From contig NC_089981.1 in assembly GCF_036417845.1 (NCBI RefSeq), forward strand, positions 823,501 to 887,500: DNA of 64,000 bases, in the 5' to 3' direction. Below the pieces are notes generated by a model, which worked only from the letters and a program-made list of their open reading frames with translations, was not told the DNA's origin and did not search any database. Source of the stretch: Apteryx mantelli (Eukaryota; Chordata; Aves; Apterygiformes; Apterygidae). The position numbers were made by a program, and so were the translations under genes. Positions 55,301 through 64,000 of this stretch are shown in pieces. The stretch's first letter is position 1. The number at the start of each line of letters is the position of its first letter.

Positions 55301-58300
55301 ATGGGTTGGGGATGGAGCCGCTACCTCGTGGCCCTGCTGCTCCTCTTGTCCCCGGGGCCGGGCATCGCCTTCTCACTCCTGCAGTACCGCTACGACTGCG
55401 GGGACTACGGCATGCAGCTCCTGGCATATCCCACCCGAGGCCGCACCGTCCGCTTCAAAGTCTTGGGTAAGTAAGCGGTGGGGACGTGAGCACGAGCCCG
55501 CCTGGCTCTCCTCCGGGGGAATCCCTCCAGGGCAGTGCATGATGATCGAAACCCAAGTGCCTCCACGCCCCGAGCTGGGGTCTCGTCCCCTGGAGCACCT
55601 GTGCCCGGGGGGAGCCTCAGCGCCACCGGGGTGAGCCAAATGCGTGAATGAGTTTCTGGCATAGGACCTCTCCCAGACTGTGCTGCTGAAAGGGGTCGTG
55701 TGGAGGGGTGGATTTCTTGTAGCTGCATCCCTGGGAAACATCTTGACACTCGTCTCTGCAGATGAGTTTGGCACCCTCTTCGAAGTGGCCAACTGCTCCA
55801 TCTGCCTCCACTGGCTCAACACCGGAGTGGATGGAGGGGTGATCTTCTCCTCCGGCTACGAAGGCTGCCATGTCCTGGTAAAGGTGAGGGTCCCACCCCA
55901 TATGTCTTATGCCCAGCTGCCAGCAGGCGCTGGAGGTGACTATCCCTTCTGCCTTGTTGCAGGAAGACCACTACATCCTGAGGGTCCGCATGGAGGAAGT
56001 GCTGATCAGCGGGGTCATTGCTGCCTCCTACGAAGTCAACATGACCTGCCCGCAGACGGCTGACTACAGCATCCTCGTGGACGGGAACATGCGTGTTGAG
56101 CACCAAGGGAATGGCATCCACCAGACTCAGGCTGGCGTCCTCGTTCCCCTACCCCAGCCCCAGCCTGGCCTCCTGCACCATGTGTCCCAGTCTGCCTTAG
56201 CTCTTCCTGGGCACCAGCTCCCGCTCCAAACCCATTCGGACCAGGTCCACTCCGTGGCTCAGCCCCATCCGGGTCTGGTACATCCTGGACTTCAGCGCCA
56301 ACCCCAACCCAGCCTGATTCGCGCAGGGGTTCAAACCCAACCTGGCCAGGTTCGCCCGGGGGTTCAGACCCAGTCAGGAATAGTACGCCCGGGAGTTCAA
56401 GCCCAGCCCCCGCCTGGCCTCGTGCACCCAGGCGTTCAGACCCAACACGGCCCAGCTCGTCCTGGGGTTCAGCCCCAATCCCAGCCAGGCCTGGTTCGGC
56501 CCCTTGCTCGGCCCCAGCCGGGTTTACGTCCTGGCATCCAGTCTCCGGCCCAGCCTGGCCTGCTACACCCTGGGGTTCAGACCCAACCTGGCCTCGTTCA
56601 CCCAGGATTTCAGCCCCAGTCCCAGCCTGGCCTCGTTCGCCCAGGATTTCAGCCCCAGTCCCAACCTGGCCTTGTTCACCCTGGACTACAGTCTCAGTCC
56701 CAGCCTGGCCTTGTTCACCCTGGACTACAGTCTCAGTCCCAGCCTGGCCTCGTTCACCCAGGACTGCAGTCTCAGTCCCAGCCTGGCCTCGTTCACCCAG
56801 GACTGCAGTCTCAGGCCCAACCTGGCCTCGTTCACCCAGGACTGCAGTCTCAGCCCCAGCCTGGCCTAATGCACCCTGGTGCTCAGGCTCTGGCAGGCTT
56901 AGTACGCCCTGGCATTCAGCCCCAAACCCAACCGGGCTTAGCTCGCCCTGGCCTTCAGACCCACTCTCAAGCTGGTTTAATACACTCTGGTGTCCAGACC
57001 CAAACTGGACTAGCTCATCATGGCCTTCAGTCTCAGTCCCAACCAAGTCGAGTGCACCCGGGTGTCCAGACCCAAGCTGGACTAGCGCGACCTGGCCAAT
57101 CCCGACCGAGTCTAGCGCGCCCTGGGCTTCACCCCCAATCCCGACCAGGTCTAGCACGTCCTGCACTTCAGCCTCAAACCCAGCCAGGTCTAGTGCGCCC
57201 AGGATTTCATCCCCAAGCCCAGCCTGGTTTGCTGCGTCCTGGGCTTCACCCCCAGCCTGGCCTGCTGCGCCCCACGGCTCTCTTCTACCCCTCTGCAGGG
57301 GCAGGTATTCGCGGTCCTGCCAAGGGGGAGGGGAGGAGGGGAGCGGCACGGTGCAGGGTCTTCTCTGCCCCCGGAGCAGTGCCAGTGGTCACGGCCCTGA
57401 GGGAACGCTCAGGGAGGCCGCCGGGATGCTCAGCGGAGCGCCCGCCCTCACCCCTCTGCTGCCCCAGGTGCCCAGCTAACGAGGGAGCAGTGCCACGTGG
57501 CTGCGGGGAAGATCCCCTGCACGGCCCCGCAGGGCCGCGAGGCCTGCCTGCAGGTGGGATGCTGCTACGACGACATGGACCGCATCGCTCCCTGCTATTA
57601 CGGCAACACAGGTAAGAGGCTCACAGGTCTCTCTGTGGAGATGTCTCCACCTCTGACGCGCTTCACCACCACCCGCTGGTGCGGAGAAAGGGGCCTGGAG
57701 GTCCCTACTGCAGCAGGCACTGGTGGTGTTTGCCAGAGCCTCTAGCCCAGGGCTCCAGAGAGAGAGACAACCAACCACCTGGGATCCACGGGAGACCTGC
57801 ACCTCCTTGGAGAGCCAGCTAAGGCAGGGAGCATTGCAGAAAGCACTGACACGGGACCTATGCTCTTGGCCCATGAGGACCCGGACTCTTTTTTTAAACC
57901 TATGATGTCCACTGGGCACCCTATTTCCTTACGTTGCAGCAACCGTCCAGTGCCTGCTGGATGGGCACTTCATCATCGTGGTGCCCCGGGGCCTCTCCAC
58001 CCAGCCCTACAACCTGGACAGCGTGCGGCTGGCCAATGCTGAGGCCCACTGTGATCCCGTCAAGGTGACGGAGGCTTTTGTGATGTTCCGCTTCCCCGTC
58101 ACTCAGTGTGGTACCACTGTCCAGGTAAGGGCACGGCCCCCTGGCTCCCCTGGCAGCTCTGCCCACGGACCTTGAGAGGGAAAGCTGACCCTGCGCGTGT
58201 GTTCACCCCAGGTGATTGAGGACCGGCTGATTTACGAGAACCAGCTGATCTCTACCATCGATGTACAGTCAGGACCACAGGGCTCCATCACACGGGACAG

Positions 58301-60551
58301 CGTTTACATGTAAGGGGGGGGAAGGGGTGGCTGAGCTGGTTCCTGGCTATGAAGAACATCAGCTCTCCCTGCCAAAGGGACCTGGGAGCTTGCATCTCCC
58401 CCTTAGCAAAACCTGCCCTGCTTAGCCTCTTCCTAAAGCACCTTGCAGGTCAGGACCCCAAACAGCTCCCCCTCTTCCTGGCTCCTGTCAAGTGTTTGGG
58501 TGCCAGAACTGAGGACCGATGTAAGTATCAAGGCCTGAGAACATGGTTGTGCTCTGGAGGTGCCCAGCTCTCCTTCAGCAACAGGAGCTGGTCCCTACTT
58601 AGGGAGAGGACTAATAAAGTTGCTGGGTGAAAGCCACAGAGGTGTCTAGATATAGCCTACAACTCCTCTAAGCTGGGCTTTCGTGTCTGCACCCTGCTCT
58701 CTCCCACGCAGCCTCCACGCTCGCTGCATCTACAATGCCAGCGACCTCCTGCCAGTCCGTGTTGAGGTTGCTGTGCCCCCCACAGCCGCACCCCTGGTCG
58801 AGCCAGGGCCTCTCCGGCTCCAGCTGCGCATTGCTACTGGTAAGCAGCCCACCCGTCAGCCCCGTGGGTGTCCCCACCGGGCCACAGCTAGCTCGGCTTC
58901 TCCCTCTTCTCCTACAGATGAAAGCTATAGCACCTACCACGAGGACAGCGACTATCCCCTTGTGAAGGTGCTCAGGGACCCCATCTACGTAGAGGTTCGC
59001 CTCCTGCAGAAGACAGACCCCAACCTGGTTCTGGTCCTGCACCAGTGCTGGGCATCCCCCAGCACCAGCGCTACAGCAGAACCCCAGTGGCCCATCCTGG
59101 TGGACGGGTGAGTGGGAGGCAGGCAGGGAATGGAAGGGCGGCAAGAGGGGCCCATCAGCAGTGACCGAGGGTCCCTCTCGTGCGCCCAGGTGCCCATTCG
59201 TAGGGGACAACTACAGGACCCAGCTCGTGCCCATGGGACCGGCCTCGCCGCAGCTGCCCTTCCCGAGCCACTATCAACGCTTTGTTGTCTCCACATTCAC
59301 CTTTGTGGAGTCCCCCTCCATGGCCATGCTTGAAGGAGAGGTGAGGAGGGGGTGGATGTGCACCATGACAGGAGGACTTCTCCATTCAGCCCTGCAGGGT
59401 GAAACGTGGGTTTGGTCTCAGCTCTCAAAGAGAGACTCAGTTACAAGCACTCAAACACAGTGCATGAGACCCTGTGGCTTTTGCTCTGCAGCATCAGCCC
59501 TGTGACTGGGCCACTGACCTCAGAGCTTTCCAGAGGTTCCTCCTGGGTACTGGGCTCCTCCCTGCCTGCCCATGGCAATGAGTGCAAACTCAGCCGATGA
59601 TACCTGCAAAACCACACGTGCTCAGCCACATCTAGAGTGGCTCAACACCCAAGAAATAGGCTCCTTCCAGGAGACTTGGTGAATACAGCTCCCCAGGGTT
59701 TGTTCTTCAAGCTGCGGGGACATCCACCATCCAACTTCTAATGTCAGCAAGCCCCCATATCAGCACCCTAAACACACCCCTGGTACTTCTGCTGAGCAAA
59801 CGCTGTGGTTTCCCACCCAGCAAAAGATCCCTGGCTCATGATGTGCAGGCACAGGCATCGCTACCACATGCCAGGTAGTCTCCCCTCTGCTCTCTGACTG
59901 CGGCCCTACAAAGCAAGCAGGGAGTCTACGCTGTATTATAGGGTTTCCTTCAGGTGAAGGGGCTAGGAGCTGTTTCTCACGAGGCCAAAGGGCTGGGCTT
60001 CCTGTCTGCCAGCTCCTGGCCCACCAGCGTGCCAGATGCTAACGCTGTGCCAATGCATGGCTTTCAGGTGTACATCTTCTGCAGTGCCTCCGTGTGTCAC
60101 CTCGCGCAGCCGGAGCCCTGCCGGCCCTCCTGCCAGCTGGGAGTGCCGTCAAGTAAGTCTGGGCGCATTCAGCCAAACGCACTGGGAGGGTTTTCCTAGT
60201 AGCACCCAGCTGCCAAGACAGATGCTGCCCTGCTCACAACGTATAACACGTGCTCCTGCGTGGCCTCAGTGCATGCTCCCAGGCTGGCCCATGGTGGCCA
60301 TGGCTGGAGGAGCTGAGAAGGTTTGGCAGCTTGTTTGGTAACGGCATGCAGGCCGTAGAGGGAGCTCCGGTTGCCTGCGGCACACCTCCGCGTCCTGCTA
60401 ATTGGCAGCCTTCTTCCATGCCAACTCCTGGTGCCCCTCCACAGGAGCCCGCCGGTCTCTGGGTGACAAGATGACACCAGATCCCGTGGACACGGTCATT
60501 TCTCAAGGACGCATAGTCTTCCAGGAGAGCCCCAAGGTGCAGAAAGGCTGA
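55301..60551 (+). CDS. ZP1: zona pellucida / perivitelline membrane glycoprotein ZP1
   Basis: Egg-coat protein, made in liver in hens and a sperm-binding part of the inner perivitelline layer. Exons: 55301-55466, 55762-55883, 55963-57304, 57468-57611, 57940-58124, 58212-58309, 58712-58839, 58918-59107, 59190-59340, 60068-60152 and 60445-60551, about 905 aa. Order: signal peptide ([16 protein letters not shown]), a ZP-N-like Cys region, a large Pro/Gln repeat exon, a P-type trefoil ([13 protein letters not shown] to [14 protein letters not shown]), the ZP module ([10 protein letters not shown] to CQLGVPS), then a furin site RARRS. Exon 3 uses a weak donor (GCAG then GTATTC) that is the only phase-compatible one seen. 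After the furin site the frame ends at VQKG without a membrane helix. Confidence 0.95.
56326..57265 (+). repeat. ZP1: coding Pro/Gln tandem repeat in ZP1 exon 3
   Basis: About 310 residues of imperfect repeats. The best block (56600-56870) repeats a 13-residue, 39-nt unit, [13 protein letters not shown]. Flanking units vary in length and share the core QPGLV(H/R)PG. The antisense strand is also open across it for over 400 codons, a by-product of the codon pattern. Confidence 0.9.
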
Positions 60552-60699
60552 GCTCAAAGGTGTAGGGTGAGTTTTCCTGCTATGGTCAAGCAGACCTCAG
60601 GTGCTAGCTGAAAATGTAGTTTTCATCTCTCCTGTTACTGTCCTCCCCACCAACTGCCCCTTTGACCCAGGCAGCAGTTCACATCCTTCTCCTCCACAG

Positions 60700-60790
60700 C
60701 CCTTGCCTCCAGGAAGGACCTGACTGGATATCTCCTGGCTCTGCTCTCCCTCGTGGCAGATGTGCAGGGCAGGAAGGAGAAAAAATAAAC
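60700..60790 (+). other. possible last exon or 3' UTR of ZP1
   Basis: After a good acceptor (CTTCTCCTCCACAG, ending 60699), one frame reads ALASRKDLTGYLLALLSLVA then a basic end and TAA inside AAAAAATAAACC, which also holds an AATAAA signal. It is out of phase with the preceding ZP1 exon if the donor at 60537 is used (phase 0 gives PLPPGRT and stop). It may therefore be only the 3' UTR and poly(A) site. Confidence 0.35.
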
Positions 60791-60799
60791 CAGCAAAAG

Positions 60800-63150
60800 T
60801 TGTGGCTCAAGCTAGAGGCTTTTGTGGTGTTTTGTCTGTGGGGGACAGGAGCAAAAAAGGTCTCCTGTCCCCACCTCAGAGACTGTGGTACCCACATCCT
60901 CCTCTGAGCTTCCCTTACATGTTACAGGCAATCATATAATCTCTTACCCCTCCGGCTGGTGGCTGTGATGTCTCCCTCTCCATCTAGCACTTTTCTCTGG
61001 TCCGTTAGATCCTCCTCTTTTCCACTGCCTCTTTCACACAAGCCCTCATGCTGATTTAAAGGAGAAATGCATCTATCAGTGTGTTTGCTGTCCATGTAGC
61101 TCCCCCCATGCACGTCCAAAGGAAACACCTACATACCTCAAGGCATGGAATAAAGAGGGACTGTTTGAGGTTAGAGCACACACAAGTGCCACACAGGATT
61201 GGGGGTGGTCTAGAAACCCTGGTTTCCCCCCATGCAAGGGCAGCCGGGTGCATGGGGCCGAACTTGACATTCAGCCACACAAAGGGTGGGCTAGCTTAGA
61301 AAAGGGAAAAACTGCAGCACCTATAAGTCCAGGCCAGCTCCTGGGGCAGGACCCACATGGGATATTCCCCTTGTGCCTGGCCCCAAGAACTGGGCACAGA
61401 TTTGCTCTTACAGGTACCTACCTCGCCTGCACCAGCCAGTTATCAAAGCTGTGGACAGTAGGACAGCAAACACAGCACCTTTCCCTTCCCCGAGCCCTCA
61501 CCCAAGCCCTGGTTAAACTGCGAAGGGCTAAATTCAGCCTCCTCTGTCCCTACCCACCTCAGCCCTCAAGATCCTGCAGAAAGCCCTGGTAGCCAGACCC
61601 TGGTGCTCAGCGCAGTGCCTCTGCCTGGCCTGCTCCCAGCCCCCAGCATCTGCTGCAGACAGGACAGACGATCCCTGTCAGCCCTAACTCGCTGGGGCCA
61701 CACATCTGGGTTCTGGCAGTGCTCTGCCCTCCTGCCAAGCTGCTGCTCATCAATACAGAGCCCTCGGCCCTCTTGGACAGCAAACAGCATGCTCAGGGAT
61801 GCCAGAAGCAGGGAAGGGAACGCAGGGACAGGCAGATCAGATCACACTGATGGTCTGGACAGCCCAGAGCCAGGAGGTGAAAGCGAGCTTGAGGAGCTGG
61901 GTGAGCTTGAAACACTTCCCAGCATCCCTTCCCACTGTACACCCTGTCCCCCGGGGGTCTTCATGGCAGAACTGAAAGGGCTTGCAGAAAGATGCTTTAG
62001 CCCCTCACAAAGGTACCAGGGAGGAATTCTGTGGCCTCATCATGCCGGGAGTCAAATCAGAGAGTGCATAGCCGCCTCCTGCCAATCTCCTGGGCTTCCC
62101 AGGTAACCAGGGAGAGCCGGTGGCTGCTGCAGGACTGGACCTTGAGCCTCACTGCAGTGACACTGGAGCAGAGACCTACAGCGATCCCCTCCTGTCTCCA
62201 TCCCAGGGGTGGGAGATAGATCACAGCCGTTTCTAGTTGGAGGGGAAGAGGCCAGAGACAGAGCCCAGCCTGCCCAGCTCGTGGGGACCCCATCAGAGGT
62301 TTCACTCCCACAGAACTCAGCGCAGCACATTAACTTGTTTCTCTTACCTCTCCGGCTGCCTCAGGCATAGGTGTCTGTGGAGGATGGAAAGCACCAGTCC
62401 AGCATCTCAGCTCCTCAGTGGCGCTCATTCGACAGAGACGCATACGGAGGTGGGTGCAAGAGACCCCAACGGGGGCCCATCTTGCCTTCAAAGAGACACC
62501 CAGAAGAATGGGTGAACTGCACCCAGAGAAGCCCTTTCTCCTCAAGCAAGCACAAAGCAGGAGCCAGGCTCAGACTCAGCTGTCCAAGGCAAAATAGATC
62601 TACCCTTTCTGCTCCTCCAGTATCTGGTGGGAAAAACAAGGCCAAACTGTGCCCCAGGATCTGCTACCAAAGATGCAGGGAGAGGAGCAGCTGTTTGATA
62701 GGGGTCTTTGAAAACATCGGGCCTTGCCTGGCTCCAGGCAGCCCTAGGTTTGCCGCCGCTCCAAAACACCCAGATCTTTCATCGGACCCTTCACACAGGA
62801 CTAGATACCTCCATGGCCTGGGTGTGAGAGGTCATGAGGGAACAGGGCTGCGAGCACTGCCCAGCTCACCAGAGGCGGCACCTGAGAAAGAAACACGTCC
62901 TCGTGCTCACAGCCAAAGCTACAGCAGGCCAGCGTAAGAGCAGCTGTTCCACCAAAGCAGGGGACACGTGTCCCCGTTAATGGCTTCCACACACCAGTGG
63001 TGGGGAACACCTCTCGGGGCAAGCAGGGTGCTCCGATTGCCAACTGTGTTACCCAGTGCCAGGAGCACTGCAGATGCAGCCAACTGGTCCTTTCACCCTC
63101 CTCCTGGGCACCCAGATGACAGCGAGTTGTGCGCGTACCAGGTAAGATGA
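60800..63150. other. spacer between ZP1 and PRPF19
   Basis: No gene, RNA or repeat family recognised. Open frames are short. The right end (from about 63158) is the PRPF19 3' UTR. Confidence 0.45.
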
Positions 63151-63157
63151 ATAGTTC

Positions 63158-63676
63158 TTTATTTCCGTAATGAAACTAGATAGCTGCTTACAAAACCTGC
63201 ACATTCTCCCCCCTCCCTCCCTCCCTCCTTACACGCATCCCCACTACGGTCTCTCAATCACAAACACCCATCAGCAAATGGGTTGGAGCCTTTTGTTGAC
63301 TCGGTTACAATCACAGAAAAGAATCTAAAGCCAGAAAGACAAACACGAAACCAGAAAAGGAGAAAAACAAAACAACAAATCCATGAAGCACAGGGAAGGC
63401 GACATCCTGGTAACTTTCCTTCTGCCAACGGCTAGGGCAGGGAAGCCCAGAGAAGCAATGAAACACACCTGCCTCCCTCCCCTCCCACACAGCCCCCCAC
63501 CCCCACCCCAATACTCCCTCCGTCCCTCCCCAAACCCCAACACGGCAGCGTGAGACCCCCTTGACCCCACGTCTGGGATTACAGACTGTAGAACTTCAGG
63601 CTCCGGTCCATGCCCGTTGAGGCGATGAACTTGGCGTGGTGGCCAAAAGCCACTCCTGTGGTGAGGCCGCTGTGCT
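63158..63676 (-). CDS. PRPF19: pre-mRNA processing factor 19, last exon and 3' UTR
   Basis: Terminal exon of the U-box E3 ligase / spliceosome NTC scaffold. The minus strand 63579-63676 encodes the last 32 residues, [17 protein letters not shown] then [15 protein letters not shown], and TAA. This is the final WD40 blade strand and, as I recall it, identical to the vertebrate protein. The acceptor is at 63677. The 3' UTR runs to the reverse poly(A) signal TTTATT at 63158-63163. The rest of the gene lies beyond 64000; no further exon was seen in 63677-64000. Confidence 0.96.
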
Positions 63677-64000
63677 CTGGGGAAGGAAGGCAGCACGTGG
63701 TTATGGCACGAGCAGGTGAGCTCGGGCAGAGCAGAACACTGGGCTTTAAAGGAATTAGCCTCTGCTACATGCTCTTTCCATGCTGAGGGTCACTGACTCG
63801 CAGCAGCAAGAGCAGAAAAAGATCATCTCCAAATCCAGCCTGCTCTCGAGATCCCGAGAGTTCACGCTGCACAGCCAAGGAATTGCCTCACATTTTCCCC
63901 CACACCTGGGGTAACTACTGGCAGAGACACTGGTGGGGAGGGTATCACTTTGCACCCCATAGCTAGGTCTGCAGCGCCATGTACACCAGAACCAGATTTC

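Noticed and set aside
56571-56890. Repeat block considered as a CRISPR-like or satellite array
   Set aside because: It is a coding tandem repeat with no unique spacers, in a vertebrate gene.
56036-57349. 437-codon antisense frame opposite ZP1
   Set aside because: Mirror of the ZP1 Pro/Gln repeat; no promoter or splice support.
1-64000. Retroviral or other virus-derived elements, tRNA or rRNA genes
   Set aside because: I saw no LTR pairs, retroviral protein motifs or RNA-gene signatures. A dedicated search (RepeatMasker, tRNAscan-SE) was not possible.

Overview
The window looks like nuclear chromosomal DNA from a bird. It is very GC-rich and gene-dense, introns are short (STX3 fits in about 3.4 kb), CR1 LINE pieces are the only transposons recognised, and the egg-coat gene ZP1 carries the Pro/Gln repeat domain known from bird ZP1. 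Gene order follows human 11q12.1-q12.2: PATL1, STX3, MRPL16, intrinsic factor/transcobalamin, the MS4A cluster, CCDC86, ZP1, PRPF19. I read exons by hand from splice sites, phase and protein similarity recalled from memory. No alignment was run.

Layout. 1-3078 (-): 5' half of PATL1. 3755-7096 (+): STX3, complete, with two candidate last exons for different membrane anchors. 7701-8970 (-): MRPL16, tail to tail with STX3. 9368-11236 (-): a cobalamin-binding protein. 12522-13818 (+): a short, unfamiliar secreted or membrane gene holding only the C-terminal half of a ZP3-like zona pellucida module. 14849-41515 (+): five four-transmembrane MS4A-family genes with phase-0 introns and an invariant 57-nt third exon (third coding exon, except that gene 3 has an unresolved 5' end). 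An olfactory-receptor pseudogene lies between MS4A genes 4 and 5. 42020-44723 (+): CCDC86. 46372-48036 (+): a BAAT/ACOT-family acyl-CoA thioesterase where human has PTGDR2. 50700-52560 (+): a decayed ZP1-like copy. 55301-60551 (+): ZP1. 63579-63676 (-): last exon of PRPF19, which continues beyond the window.

Working themes. Housekeeping genes (PATL1, STX3, MRPL16, CCDC86, PRPF19) have CpG promoters with NRF1, CRE, YY1 or ETS motifs. They flank lineage-specific sets: vitamin B12 binding, leukocyte-type MS4A membrane proteins, acyl-CoA/bile-acid chemistry, and egg-coat proteins. Three ZP-related loci (one short ZP3-like, one dead ZP1-like, one live ZP1) occur within 48 kb. The short ZP3-like gene sits where mammals carry the ZP-N-related OOSP genes, and is the most unusual item here. 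The stretch from about 31 to 38.6 kb is more AT-rich, nearly gene-free, and holds fossil material only.
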